This document shows positions 1 through 7,859 of a stretch of DNA of 37,096 nucleotides, in pieces. The notes beneath the pieces were generated by a model. The model worked only from the letters and a program-made list of their open reading frames with translations. It was not told where the DNA came from and made no database searches. This DNA is from Ectorhizobium quercum (GTDB lineage Bacteria; Pseudomonadota; Alphaproteobacteria; Rhizobiales; Rhizobiaceae). The stretch's first letter is position 1. Each line of letters starts with the position of its first letter. Made by a program: the position numbers and the translations under genes. The stretch is from assembly GCF_026552795.1 (NCBI RefSeq), contig NZ_JANFPI010000014.1, forward strand, positions 1 to 37,096. Reading direction: 5' to 3'.

Positions 1-331
1 CGGGTTCTTCCGAAGCCACGACGGCCTTGAGCAGCTTGGCGACCGACAGCGGCTCGACCGTCCCGTCGGTCTCGATGAGGATCGCCCGGTCGGCGCCCAT
101 CGCAAGCGCCGTCCTCAGCGTTTCCTCGGCCTTGGCCGGGCCGATGGACACCGCCACCACTTCCGTTGCCTTGCCCGCTTCCTTCAGCCGAAGCGCCTCC
201 TCCACCGCGATCTCGTCGAACGGGTTCATCGACATCTTCACATTCGCAAGCTCGACGCCCGACCCGTCCGCCTTCACGCGGATCTTGACGTTGTAGTCAA
301 CAACCCGCTTAACGGGCACCAGAATCTTCAT
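1..331 (-). CDS. etfB: Electron transfer flavoprotein subunit beta, N-terminal part (runs off the left edge)
   Basis: Only the first 110 residues are in the window; the gene continues past base 1. The protein opens MKILVPVKRVVDYNVKIRVK and has the ETF-beta stretch NPFDEIAVEEALRLKE followed by a nucleotide-binding-fold segment (VVAVSIGP, ALAMGADRAI). EtfB pairs with EtfA to carry electrons from acyl-CoA and other flavin dehydrogenases to ETF-ubiquinone oxidoreductase in the respiratory chain. An AGGAGG ribosome site at 338-343 lies just upstream of the ATG. In this family etfA normally follows directly, which would be outside the window. A palindrome near 480-493 may be its operator. Confidence 0.95.
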   Translation of the reverse strand, partial: MKILVPVKRVVDYNVKIRVKADGSGVELANVKMSMNPFDEIAVEEALRLKEAGKATEVVAVSIGPAKAEETLRTALAMGADRAILIETDGTVEPLSVAKLLKAVVASEEP

Positions 332-479
332 AAGGTTTCCTCCTTCAGCGAGCGCCAGCAATGCGGTCTGGCGATCTTATGACAAGCCAAGGTCGGTCGG
401 CGACATGGATACGCATTTTTGCCCCGATTACAATGTTTCCCGAACCGGGAGGCGCGATTCATTTAAGAGTAATTTCCGT

Positions 480-493
480 TTACGTCAACGTAA
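480..493. promoter_or_regulatory. TTACG-N4-CGTAA palindrome upstream of etfB
   Basis: TTACG (480-484), TCAA, CGTAA (489-493) form a perfect inverted repeat about 150 bases upstream of the etfB start. On the minus strand the same bases contain TTGACG, a good -35 element, with the weak -10 candidate TAAATG 17 bases further on. The site resembles, from memory, the TTTACG/CGTAAA-type operators proposed for the MerR-family regulator LiuR, which controls branched-chain amino-acid and fatty-acid catabolism in proteobacteria. That identity is inference. Confidence 0.4.
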
Positions 494-509
494 GTATTGC
501 CCGTGGCGA

Positions 510-1280
510 TCATCCGCGGCGATCACCCCACGGCCCTTTCCCGTTCACCGGAATAGCGGCCGGCTTCTTGGTTTCCACGGCCTGAGGCGTGACGATGGTG
601 CGGTCGAACAGCGGCACGCCACGGCGGCGCATCAACGGTACGAGAAGACCACCGGCCAGGATGCCGCCGACATGCGCGCCCCAGGACACGTTGCCGCTCG
701 TATCCAGGACGAGCATGACGAATTGCTGGCCGATCCACAGCAGAAGCGGGATCCAGGCCGGCAGCGGCAGCGGGATGCGGAAAAGCACCAGAACCCAGAC
801 CCGCACCCGGGGATGGAGGATGACATAGGCGGCGATGACGCCCGATACCGCGCCGGACGCACCGATCAGCGGCCCCTGGGATGTCGGCATGAGCAGGCCG
901 TGCATCAGCGCGCCGGCGGCGGCGCAGGCGAGATAGAAGATCAGGAAGCGGACGTGGCCGAGCGCATCCTCCACATTGTCGCCGAACACCCACAGAAACA
1001 GCATGTTGGAGCCGAGATGGAAGATATCCGCGTGCAGGAAGGCATAGGTGATGTAGGTGGCGTCCGCCGGCACGAGAACGAGCGAGGGCTCCAGCACCGC
1101 ATAGTCGAAGGCCACGGCGGGAATGAAGCCCAGGCCGGTCGCGGTGCGCATGGCCGCCTGCTCGCCGATCAGAGGGCCGGTGATGAGCCAGATCACGACG
1201 TTCATGACGATGAGCGTGATCGTCACGTACTGCGTCCTGATATGCTTGAGGCCGTTGCTGTCGTGCAGCGGAATGAACAT
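510..1280 (-). CDS. Rhomboid-family intramembrane serine protease
   Basis: A 256-residue multi-spanning membrane protein of the rhomboid family. The catalytic serine is in a GASG motif (Ser142) and the partner histidine is His203 in the AHVGG motif of the last core helix; the HADIFHLGSN segment (about 83-92) is the conserved loop/helix-2 histidine-asparagine region. Rhomboids cut single-pass membrane proteins inside the bilayer; the substrate here is unknown. A 50-base gap follows the cobalamin adenosyltransferase gene, so both are probably co-transcribed. The tail after residue 225 is Pro/Lys/Gly-rich and probably disordered. The catalytic dyad is intact, so an active protease is more likely than a pseudo-rhomboid. 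Confidence 0.9.
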   Translation of the reverse strand: MFIPLHDSNGLKHIRTQYVTITLIVMNVVIWLITGPLIGEQAAMRTATGLGFIPAVAFDYAVLEPSLVLVPADATYITYAFLHADIFHLGSNMLFLWVFGDNVEDALGHVRFLIFYLACAAAGALMHGLLMPTSQGPLIGASGAVSGVIAAYVILHPRVRVWVLVLFRIPLPLPAWIPLLLWIGQQFVMLVLDTSGNVSWGAHVGGILAGGLLVPLMRRRGVPLFDRTIVTPQAVETKKPAAIPVNGKGPWGDRRG

Positions 1281-1330
1281 GGCGATACGGCCTCCGTTCG
1301 TGTTTCAAGGTTTGCGTTCCGGTCCCGGTC

Positions 1331-1909
1331 CTAGCGGTTCTTGCCCGGCACCCAGAGAATGTCGGCCTTGCCGCCGTCATTGGTATGGCGGGCGGCGACG
1401 AAAAGGAAATCCGACAGGCGGTTGATATATCCGATGGCGGCGGAACTGACGATCTCGTCCTCCGTCTTCGACAGCGCCACCATCTGGCGTTCGGCGCGGC
1501 GGGCCACGGTGCGGGCGAAATGCAGCCAGGCGGCGGCGGGCGAGCCCCCGGGCAGGATGAAGGACCGTAATGGATCGAGCGTTGCATTCAGCGCGTCGAT
1601 TTCCGTTTCCAGCCGGATGACCTGTTTCTCGACGATGCGCAGCGGCTCGTATGCGAGCGGCTCGCCGGTGTCCGGTGCGGCCAGATCGGCGCCGAGGTCG
1701 AAAAGGTCGTTCTGGACGCGCGCCAGCATGGCGTCGAGATCCGGCTGGTCCACGGTGTGAAGCCGGGCGAGGCCGATCACGGAGTTGGTTTCGTCCACCG
1801 TTCCGTAGGCCTCGACGCGCAGGTCGTGCTTCAGCCGGCGCGGGCCGGACACCAGCCCGGTCGTGCCGTCATCTCCGGTTCTGGTGTAGATCTTGTTGAG
1901 CTTGACCAT
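1331..1909 (-). CDS. pduO: Cob(I)alamin adenosyltransferase, PduO type
   Basis: 192 residues, the usual length of PduO-type ATP:cob(I)alamin adenosyltransferases, which transfer the adenosyl group of ATP to reduced cobalamin to make coenzyme B12. The N-terminal ATP-binding motif is TRTGDDGTTGL (residues 9-19); a conserved VDETNSVIG block follows, and the second signature ARRAERQMVAL sits at about 155-165. It is unrelated in fold to CobO/BtuR despite sharing the reaction. It is followed by the rhomboid gene at 50 bases and preceded by the short-chain dehydrogenase at 21 bases, suggesting one transcript; no functional link among the three is evident. Confidence 0.93.
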   Translation of the reverse strand: MVKLNKIYTRTGDDGTTGLVSGPRRLKHDLRVEAYGTVDETNSVIGLARLHTVDQPDLDAMLARVQNDLFDLGADLAAPDTGEPLAYEPLRIVEKQVIRLETEIDALNATLDPLRSFILPGGSPAAAWLHFARTVARRAERQMVALSKTEDEIVSSAAIGYINRLSDFLFVAARHTNDGGKADILWVPGKNR

Positions 1910-1930
1910 GAATCATGTCCTCCGAAAGGG

Positions 1931-2764
1931 TCATTCTACCTTGCCCATGAGCCGGTAGAACAGTGCCGACGGCAGAAGGCGCTTCAGCAGCATGGCCTGC
2001 CTTGCCGGAACGGTCACGGGATAGTGGGGCCGGGGGCGTCTTGCGGTCAGGGCGTGCTTCAGCGCCTTGTAGACGGCTTCCGGGCCCAGCTTGAAGCGGT
2101 TGACGGTGCCCCGGCCTTCCAGCCGGGCAAGCTGGCGGCGATAGCTTTGCGCATGCGGGGAACTGTCGAGGTCGATCGTGTCCTTGAGATGGGCCAGCGC
2201 ATTGGCGGTGAAGCGCGAAGCGATCGGGCCCGGTTCGATCAGGCTGACATGGATGCCGGTGCCTTCCAGTTCCATGCGCAGGGTGATGGAAAGCCCCTCC
2301 AGCGCGAATTTCGATGCGGCATAGGCGCCGCGATACCGGTAGGAAACCACGCCGAGGATCGACGAGCATTGCACGATGCGGCCGTGCCCCTGCCGGCGCA
2401 TGTAGGGGATCACCTGGCGGGCCAGTTCATGCGGGCCGAAGAGATTGGTTTCGAACTGGGCGCGCAGTGCCGCGGTCGGCAGGTCCTCCACCGCGCCGAC
2501 CTGCCCGTAGGCGCCGTTGTTGAACAGCGCGTCGATGCGCCCGCCGGTGCGGGAGGCGATTTCGCCGACGGCGGCGGTGATCGTCGCCCCGTCCCTATAG
2601 TCGAGGGTCAGCGCCTCCAGTCCGTCGGCTTCAAGCGCGGCGCGGTCTTCGGGTTTGCGCACCGTGGCGAAAACCCGCCAGCCGTCGGTTTTCAATGCCC
2701 GCGCGCAATGGGCGCCGATGCCGGATGAGCAGCCGGTGACGATGATGACGGGACGGTCGGGCAT
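1931..2764 (-). CDS. Short-chain dehydrogenase/reductase, classical type
   Basis: 277 residues with a Rossmann nucleotide-binding motif TGCSSGIG (10-17) and the catalytic Ser (CSS, 134-135), Tyr148 and Lys152 in YAASK. The usual NNAG motif reads NNGA here. The sub-branch with VSLIEPGPIASRF and a C-terminal VTVPARQAMLLKRLLPSALF segment is common in alphaproteobacteria and is usually annotated only as SDR oxidoreductase; the substrate cannot be inferred. The frame stays open far upstream, but the ATG at 2764, preceded by AAAGGAA, begins the conserved fold exactly. It diverges from the YihY-family gene across a 132-base gap. Confidence 0.9.
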   Translation of the reverse strand: MPDRPVIIVTGCSSGIGAHCARALKTDGWRVFATVRKPEDRAALEADGLEALTLDYRDGATITAAVGEIASRTGGRIDALFNNGAYGQVGAVEDLPTAALRAQFETNLFGPHELARQVIPYMRRQGHGRIVQCSSILGVVSYRYRGAYAASKFALEGLSITLRMELEGTGIHVSLIEPGPIASRFTANALAHLKDTIDLDSSPHAQSYRRQLARLEGRGTVNRFKLGPEAVYKALKHALTARRPRPHYPVTVPARQAMLLKRLLPSALFYRLMGKVE

Positions 2765-2896
2765 GGAATCATTCCTTTGCGATGCGCAGCCGATTTTCCA
2801 CATTCCCGGCACCGAAACAATGTGCAGTGCGATCAGGTTTTCGTTGCATAGCTTGGGCGAATAGGGTTTCTGGGCTGGGAGACGCATGGAGACACG

Positions 2897-3811
2897 ATGC
2901 CCACGATCTTCAGATTCCTCTACAAGGTCCTGTTCGACGCGCTTTATCACTTCACCGAGGACGACGGATGGGCGATGGCGAGTCATGTGGCGCTGTCGAC
3001 ACTGCTCGCGATCTTTCCCTTCCTGATCTTCGCGGCCACGCTTGCCGGTTTCCTGGGGGCCGACCAGTTCGCCGATACGGCGGTGCACCTCATCTTCGAC
3101 ACATGGCCGGAGGCGATTGCGGAGCCGCTTGCAGCACAGGTGCAGCAGGTGCTCACCGTTCCGCGCGGCGGCCTTCTGACCATTTCCGTGCTGGCGGCCT
3201 TCTACTTCGCCTCCAACGGGGTCGAGGCGCTGCGCGTTTCGCTGAACCGCGCCTATCGCGTCAGCGAGAACCGCTACTGGTATCACACCCGCCTCGCCAG
3301 TCTCGGCTATGTTCTCGTTGCCTCGGTTATCTTCGCGGTCGTCAGCGTCGTGCTGGTCGCCGTTCCCGTGGCCATCGGCATCATCGGCGAGCGCTTGCCG
3401 TGGCTGACGGACATCCTCACCACGGTTTCCGACTGGAGCCTCTATTTCACGGTTCTCATCCTCGTCGTCGGCCTGTTCGTCGTGCATCTCTTCCTGCCCG
3501 CCGGCACGCGGCGGCTGGGCGACGTGGTGCCCGGTATCATCCTGACGCTGGTCGCGTGGCTGATCGGCGGCATTGTCTTCGCCTTCTATCTCTCCAAATT
3601 CGCCAACTACACCGCAACCTATGCCGGTCTGGCCTCCGTGATGATCGCGCTGGTCTTTCTCTACATGGTCGGCGTCATTTTCATGGTCGGCGCGGAGTTC
3701 AACGCCGCACTGATGAAATACCGCGTGCGCTACACGCTGGTGCGCGGCGGCCCGTTCAGCCCCGACCGGCGCCGCGGGCTGTCAAAGCCCGATCATGACG
3801 CGGATGTCTGA
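2897..3811 (+). CDS. YihY/virulence factor BrkB family membrane protein
   Basis: 304 residues with about six hydrophobic helices (near 35-58, 95-115, 135-165, 185-205, 215-235 and 245-270) and the YihY-family features: WAMASHVALSTLLAIFPF near the N-terminus and the terminal block YAGLASVMIALVFLYMVG. Members are inner-membrane proteins of uncertain role; the old name ribonuclease BN is a mis-assignment from E. coli. GGAG at 2888-2891 sits five bases before the ATG. The 3' end overlaps the convergent gluQ gene by 30 bases (3782-3811), so the last ten codons are also antisense gluQ sequence. Confidence 0.92.
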   Translation: MPTIFRFLYKVLFDALYHFTEDDGWAMASHVALSTLLAIFPFLIFAATLAGFLGADQFADTAVHLIFDTWPEAIAEPLAAQVQQVLTVPRGGLLTISVLAAFYFASNGVEALRVSLNRAYRVSENRYWYHTRLASLGYVLVASVIFAVVSVVLVAVPVAIGIIGERLPWLTDILTTVSDWSLYFTVLILVVGLFVVHLFLPAGTRRLGDVVPGIILTLVAWLIGGIVFAFYLSKFANYTATYAGLASVMIALVFLYMVGVIFMVGAEFNAALMKYRVRYTLVRGGPFSPDRRRGLSKPDHDADV

Positions 3812-4666
3812 GGGCGTCCGCCCTTCTGCCCTCAGCGCGGCCAGGGAGGTCGAGCCGTCGCTTTTCGAAAGCTTGCGTCCGTCCGCACCGAGGATCAGCC
3901 GATGGTGATGGTAGGCCGGTTCCGGCAGGCCGAGCAGCGATTGCAGAAGCCTGTGCAGGTCCGTCGCGGCGAAGAGATCGAGGCCGCGCACGACATGGGT
4001 GATCCCCTGAAGCGCATCGTCCACCACGACCGAAAGATGGTAGCTCGACGGGGCATCCGAACGTGAGAGAACGGCATCTCCCCAGCGGGCAGGCTCGGCG
4101 CGGATGAGGCCCGTTTGCCCGTCGCCGCTTTCGTGAAAGGTGAGCGGGCCGGCCGGATGGGCGATGGCCCTCTCCATGTCGATGCGCCAGGCATGGCGCC
4201 TGCCGTCCGCCATCAGGGCGCGGCGTTCGCTTTCGGGCCGCTGCCTGTCCACCGGCGGATAGAGGCGCGCGCCGTCGGGATCGCGCGGCCAGGGCCTGCG
4301 GTTTTGGTCTTCCCATGCGCCGACCCACGTCCTGATGTCGCCGCGCGTCATGAAGGACGGGTAGGCGAGGCCTTCCGCCGCCAGCCTGTCGAGTGCTGCG
4401 CGGTAGGCGTCGAAATGGTCGGATTGCCGGCGCACGGGCAATTCCCAGTCGAGGCCGAGCCAGTGCAGGTCCTCAAGGACCGCCTGTTCCAGCGCCGGCG
4501 TGCAGCGGCTCTGGTCGATGTCCTCGATGCGCAGCAGGAAGCGTCCGCCGGCGGCCGCGGCCATGTCGAAGTTCAGGCAGGCGGACAGGGCATGGCCGAG
4601 ATGCAGCCGGCCGTTCGGGCTCGGTGCGAAGCGGAAGACGGGTCTTTGACAGGCGCGTTGGGGCAT
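3782..4666 (-). CDS. gluQ: Glutamyl-Q tRNA(Asp) synthetase
   Basis: 294 residues resembling the catalytic half of glutamyl-tRNA synthetase without an anticodon-binding domain, which defines GluQ. The enzyme activates glutamate and attaches it to the queuosine base at position 34 of tRNA-Asp. The class I signatures are visible as HLGHA (22-26) and KLSKS (265-269). The four zinc ligands of the E. coli enzyme (YCQC plus a later Tyr and Cys) are missing: the equivalent stretch reads AYPSFMTR and AWEDQNR, so this protein is probably zinc-free. The start at 4666 is preferred over one 45 bases upstream because GAGAGGAA lies at proper spacing and it leaves room for the divergent glycosylase gene. Confidence 0.93.
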   Translation of the reverse strand: MPQRACQRPVFRFAPSPNGRLHLGHALSACLNFDMAAAAGGRFLLRIEDIDQSRCTPALEQAVLEDLHWLGLDWELPVRRQSDHFDAYRAALDRLAAEGLAYPSFMTRGDIRTWVGAWEDQNRRPWPRDPDGARLYPPVDRQRPESERRALMADGRRHAWRIDMERAIAHPAGPLTFHESGDGQTGLIRAEPARWGDAVLSRSDAPSSYHLSVVVDDALQGITHVVRGLDLFAATDLHRLLQSLLGLPEPAYHHHRLILGADGRKLSKSDGSTSLAALRAEGRTPSDIRVMIGL

Positions 4667-4700
4667 GTTCTTTTCCTCTCCGATTTCGAAAGGAACCGCA

Positions 4701-5342
4701 ATGGCGAACATCCGCGCGCAGGAGGATATCCGCCGGGGCCTCGAAGCCCTGCTGGCGGCCGATCCGGCCCTGGTGCCGGTGGCGGACGCCGCGGGGCCGG
4801 TGCCGCTCAGGCTGTCGGAACCGGGTTATGCCGGTCTTGCCCATATCGTCGTTTCGCAACTGATTTCGCGCGCGGCGGCGCAGGCCATCTGGGCGCGCAT
4901 GGCCGCGGAAGGGCCGGTGACGGCGGCGTCGTTCCGCGGCCTCGACGATGAAGGCATGCGCCGTTTCGGTCTTTCCCGGGCCAAGGCCGCGACGCTGCGG
5001 CGCGTGGCCGTCGAGGTCGACGAGGGCCGTCTCGACCTTGCCGCACTTTGCGGGCTCGATGCGGCGGACGCGATCGGGCAACTGACGGCGATCCCCGGTA
5101 TCGGCCCGTGGACGGCGGAGATCTACCTGATGTTCTGCGCCGGCCATCCGGACCTGTTTCCGGCCGGAGACGTGGCCCTGCGCCGGGCCGTGGCGCATGG
5201 GCTGGGCCTGCCGGAGGCGCCGGAGATCAAGGCGCTTTACCGGTTTTCCGAAAGATGGGCTCCCTTGCGCTCGGTTGCCGCGCGGCTGTTCTGGGCCTAT
5301 TATGCGCGGCGGATGGGGCGGGATGTGCTGCCTGCCGTCTGA
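4701..5342 (+). CDS. DNA-3-methyladenine glycosylase (AlkA-like, HhH-GPD family)
   Basis: 213 residues of the helix-hairpin-helix GPD superfamily. The hairpin is LTAIPGIGPWTAEIYLMF (about 128-145) and the catalytic aspartate is Asp157 in PAGD. Such enzymes remove alkylated bases (3-methyladenine, 7-methylguanine) to begin base excision repair. It matches the short AlkA-type found in alphaproteobacteria, lacking the N-terminal domain of E. coli AlkA and the Fe-S cluster cysteines of endonuclease III/MutY. The ATG at 4701 has AAAGGAA at 4689-4695. It is divergent from gluQ, only 34 bases apart, so their promoters must overlap. Confidence 0.9.
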   Translation: MANIRAQEDIRRGLEALLAADPALVPVADAAGPVPLRLSEPGYAGLAHIVVSQLISRAAAQAIWARMAAEGPVTAASFRGLDDEGMRRFGLSRAKAATLRRVAVEVDEGRLDLAALCGLDAADAIGQLTAIPGIGPWTAEIYLMFCAGHPDLFPAGDVALRRAVAHGLGLPEAPEIKALYRFSERWAPLRSVAARLFWAYYARRMGRDVLPAV

Positions 5343-5383
5343 CGGGACGTTTCAAGAAGTTGATCCCGATAAGCGAAAGCGGC

Positions 5384-5413
5384 TTCACAATCCTGTCACG
5401 GCGCGCCTAATAT
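5384..5413 (+). promoter_or_regulatory. Putative sigma-70-type promoter for the HNH nuclease gene
   Basis: TTCACA (5384-5389), an 18-base spacer and TAATAT (5408-5413). It sits about 37 bases before the TTG start of the downstream gene. Seen by eye only. Confidence 0.4.
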
Positions 5414-5449
5414 AGATGGTGCAGATGCCGAATCGCTCAGGAGAATCGC

Positions 5450-6007
5450 TTGACGATTGCAGTCTCTCCCCAGGCCTTGCCGGCGCTCGTCTTGAACGCA
5501 GACTACAGGCCGCTCAGTTATTATCCCTTATCGCTCTGGTCCTGGCAGGACGCGATCAAGGCGGTTTTCCTCGACCGTGTGAACATCATCGCGGAATACG
5601 ATCATTCGGTTTCGTCGCCCACGTTCTCGATGCGGCTGCCGAGTGTCGTCTGTCTCAAGACCTTCGTGAGACCGGCCCGCAATCCGGCGTTCACGCGCTT
5701 CAACGTCTTCCTGCGCGACAAGTTCGAATGCCAGTACTGCGGTTCGGAGGACGACCTGACCTTCGATCACGTCATTCCGCGCGCACATGGCGGCCAGACC
5801 ACCTGGGAGAACGTCGTGGCGGCCTGCGCGCCGTGCAATCTGCGCAAGGGCTCGAAGCTGCCGAAGGAAGCGGGAATGCTGCCGCGCCAGAAGCCGTATC
5901 AGCCGACCGTGCAGGACCTGCACAATAACGGCCGCCTGTTTCCGCCGAACCACCTCCACGAAAGCTGGCTCGACTATCTCTACTGGGACACGGAACTGCA
6001 ACCCTGA
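5450..6007 (+). CDS. HNH endonuclease family protein
   Basis: 185 residues with a C-terminal HNH nuclease domain: zinc cysteines C94/C97 (CQYC) and C126/C129 (CAPC), the metal and catalytic residues D106-H107 in FDHVIPRAHGG, the central N121, and the closing N130. The N-terminal 90 residues (PALVLNADYRPLSYYPLSLW) are typical of a widespread bacterial HNH family that stands outside restriction systems; its biological target is unknown. The start is a TTG at 5450 preceded by AGGAGA (5439-5444) at five bases; nearby ATGs are out of frame. It runs convergent with dsbB, 12 bases apart. No methylase partner is present. Confidence 0.9.
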   Translation: MTIAVSPQALPALVLNADYRPLSYYPLSLWSWQDAIKAVFLDRVNIIAEYDHSVSSPTFSMRLPSVVCLKTFVRPARNPAFTRFNVFLRDKFECQYCGSEDDLTFDHVIPRAHGGQTTWENVVAACAPCNLRKGSKLPKEAGMLPRQKPYQPTVQDLHNNGRLFPPNHLHESWLDYLYWDTELQP

Positions 6008-6019
6008 TCCGGGTCGCCC

Positions 6020-6532
6020 TTACGCTTTCCTGCGGGCGCCGGCGAGGGCGATGCCGGCAAGGACGAGGCTTGTGATCACGTTCCAGCCCGCGAAGGACAG
6101 GCCGAGCACGCGCAGCGATGCCTCCGAGCAGGACGGCGGCTTGACGCGGTCGAGATCGCCGAGAAGGTCGAGCGCATTGGTCGTGACCGCGTTGACGCTG
6201 GTCGAGCAGTCGGCGGGGCCGGCCCAGAACTGCCATTCCACGCCCGCGTGATAGACGCCGAGGCCGGCGCTGACGACCATGATGAGGCCGAGAACGACGA
6301 GCAGGCCGCGGCTGATCCACGACGGCGCGCCGAACCACGAGGCGAGCACGGCGAGGATGCCGACTGGCAGGCCGACATAATAGGGGATGCGCTGGATGAG
6401 GCAGAGGGCGCAGGGGATATAGCCGCCGATATGCTCGAAACCGAGCGCCGCGCCGACCGTGCCGGCGATGCCGAGGCTGGCGATCGTTGCCAGACCGGTG
6501 CGGGAGAAGAGACGATCACGCGAAAGAAGCAT
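6020..6532 (-). CDS. dsbB: Disulfide bond formation protein B
   Basis: 170 residues, four transmembrane helices, and the two redox cysteine pairs of DsbB: Cys41/Cys44 in IPCALCLIQRIPYY and Cys109/Cys135 in the second periplasmic loop (ADCSTS, PPSCSEA). DsbB reoxidises the periplasmic oxidase DsbA and passes electrons to ubiquinone. The longer frame upstream has no hydrophobic or conserved character; the ATG at 6532 has CAGGAA at good spacing and opens with a short cytoplasmic MLLSRDRLFSR. No dsbA lies in the window. Confidence 0.92.
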   Translation of the reverse strand: MLLSRDRLFSRTGLATIASLGIAGTVGAALGFEHIGGYIPCALCLIQRIPYYVGLPVGILAVLASWFGAPSWISRGLLVVLGLIMVVSAGLGVYHAGVEWQFWAGPADCSTSVNAVTTNALDLLGDLDRVKPPSCSEASLRVLGLSFAGWNVITSLVLAGIALAGARRKA

Positions 6533-6708
6533 GAAAAGATTCCTGTCTGCTGTCGGAAAGCGTGCATGTTCCGAAGACGGACGCGCAGGCGGCGTGCGTC
6601 GGGCGCCACTCATACGCCTGTGCCGCCCGGCAGTAAATGGCTCGGGGCAGGCGCGGGCTTTGCCGCGGCATCAAATGTTGCGTGAAGCCCTCCTTTCAAA
6701 AAAACCGG

Positions 6709-6736
6709 TTGACCGAACCGCCGCCCTCCTTATATT
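6709..6736 (+). promoter_or_regulatory. Promoter of the tRNA-Leu gene
   Basis: TTGACC (6709-6714), a 16-base spacer and TATATT (6731-6736), ending 24 bases before the tRNA 5' end. The elements are close to the consensus and there is no other gene they could serve. Confidence 0.65.
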
Positions 6737-6760
6737 CCCGCCCGAAAGCCGCACGGCTTT

Positions 6761-6845
6761 GCCCCATTGGCGGAATTGGTAGACGCGCTCGACTCAAAAT
6801 CGAGTTCCGCAAGGAGTGCTGGTTCGACCCCGGCATGGGGCACCA
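6761..6845 (+). tRNA. tRNA-Leu, anticodon CAA
   Basis: An 85-base type II tRNA including an encoded CCA end. The acceptor stem is GCCCCAT paired with ATGGGGC; the anticodon stem CTCGA/TCGAG (6788-6792, 6800-6804) encloses the loop CTCAAAA with anticodon CAA at 6795-6797, reading UUG codons. The T arm carries GGTTCGACCCC. The extra arm after the anticodon stem is long, as expected for leucine tRNAs. Protein-like frames across this segment are spurious. Confidence 0.97.
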
Positions 6846-6965
6846 TTTTCGCTTGCGCGACGCTGCCTGCCAACCCGTCGCGCCGTTTTCTCTCTTCCCG
6901 TTGCCGCGACCTTTGGTCGCTTCGCTCCTGTGGGACGCTGGACAGGTGCACCACGCGACGCAATG

Positions 6966-6995
6966 AAAAAGCCCGGAGTTTGGGCTCCGGGCTTT
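6966..6995 (-). terminator. Rho-independent terminator after the outer-membrane protein gene
   Basis: Stem GCCCGGAG (6971-6978) and CTCCGGGC (6985-6992) with a 6-base loop; flanked by A5 on one side and TTT on the other, so it can work in both directions. It lies about 20 bases beyond the stop of the minus-strand gene. Confidence 0.85.
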
Positions 6996-7015
6996 CATCA
7001 AATCAAAATGAGTTC

Positions 7016-7663
7016 TTAGAACTTCACGCCGATGCCGACCGTGAGAAGATGCTGCTTGAGGTCGGCGTTGACCGGGACGCCAAGCACGTCGACGTTCTTG
7101 TCGCCAAAGTCATTGAAGCGATATTCAAGCTTGGTGAAGATATTGTCGGTGAAGGCATAATCAACGCCAGCGCCCACGGTATAGCCATTGAAAGTCTTGG
7201 TTTCCTCGCCGGCCCCGCTGATGTCGATGTAACCGCGAGTGATCGCCCAGCCGCCAGTCGCGTAGATAAGGGCCCTGTCGATGGCGTAGCCGACCTTGGC
7301 GCGGACGGAACCGGACCAGTCGGTTCCAACGTCAACGGCATCCAGATAGGTGTTTTCGTTCCAGTCGTAGGAAACGTCGCCTTCAAGCCCGAGAACGAAA
7401 TTGTTGTCGAACTGGTATTGGTAGCCACCGAACACGCCAAACCGGCCGCCGTTGAAATCGTCGGACGCGGTTGCGCCTGCCGCACTGAAATCTCCGTCGA
7501 GCCAGCTCCCGCCACCTTGAATGCCGAGGTAAGGGCCGGACCAAGTGAAGACCGGTGTCGCAATTTCGGCAACCGGCGGCTGGGGAGCTTCGTAAACGAC
7601 ATCGGCCGCCATTGCCACGGAGGCAGAAAGAGCGATGAGCGACGTGAGAATAAGTGACTTCAT
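7016..7663 (-). CDS. Outer-membrane beta-barrel protein (Omp25/porin-like)
   Basis: 215 residues: a signal peptide (MKSLILTSLIALSASVAMA, cleavage after about residue 19), a short proline-rich linker, then an eight-stranded-barrel-like domain with alternating hydrophobic residues (WSGPYLGIQGGGSW, GRFGVFGGYQYQFD, FVLGLEGDVSYDW, SVRAKVGYAI) and a C-terminal aromatic (GIGVKF) recognised by the BAM machinery. This is the Omp25/Omp31/RopB-like family abundant in Rhizobiales, where members are major surface antigens and envelope stabilisers. Its codon usage is less GC-biased than its neighbours, as in highly expressed genes. It has its own terminator and probably its own promoter. Confidence 0.9.
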   Translation of the reverse strand: MKSLILTSLIALSASVAMAADVVYEAPQPPVAEIATPVFTWSGPYLGIQGGGSWLDGDFSAAGATASDDFNGGRFGVFGGYQYQFDNNFVLGLEGDVSYDWNENTYLDAVDVGTDWSGSVRAKVGYAIDRALIYATGGWAITRGYIDISGAGEETKTFNGYTVGAGVDYAFTDNIFTKLEYRFNDFGDKNVDVLGVPVNADLKQHLLTVGIGVKF

Positions 7664-7760
7664 GGTTTTATACTCCTGATTGATGACGCCTGTAATAGCG
7701 GCATTCGCTCATAAAGTGTGTAACTCGTGCGCCACATTACAATAAAAAAGTGTTTTTGCT

Positions 7761-7795
7761 ATTATATGCAATCTTTGGTGTGCGTTGAGGTGCGT
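7761..7795 (-). promoter_or_regulatory. Possible promoter of the outer-membrane protein gene
   Basis: A perfect TATAAT lies on the minus strand at 7761-7766 in an AT-rich stretch about 98 bases upstream of the start codon. The -35 region 17 bases away is poor (CTCAAC), so either an activator helps or the -10 assignment is wrong. Confidence 0.35.
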
Positions 7796-7859
7796 TTTCT
7801 TTCCTGAAACTCGGAGATTGGTGAAGACGGTGCCGTGAGCGCGTTCGAGCACGCTCCAT

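Noticed and set aside
5450..6007. HNH gene as part of a restriction or defence system
   Set aside because: There is no methylase, helicase or other defence gene beside it, and this HNH family is broadly conserved in core genomes.
6767..7657. A 296-codon plus-strand frame running across tRNA-Leu and the outer-membrane protein gene
   Set aside because: It starts inside the tRNA and is antisense to a gene with a signal peptide and barrel pattern.
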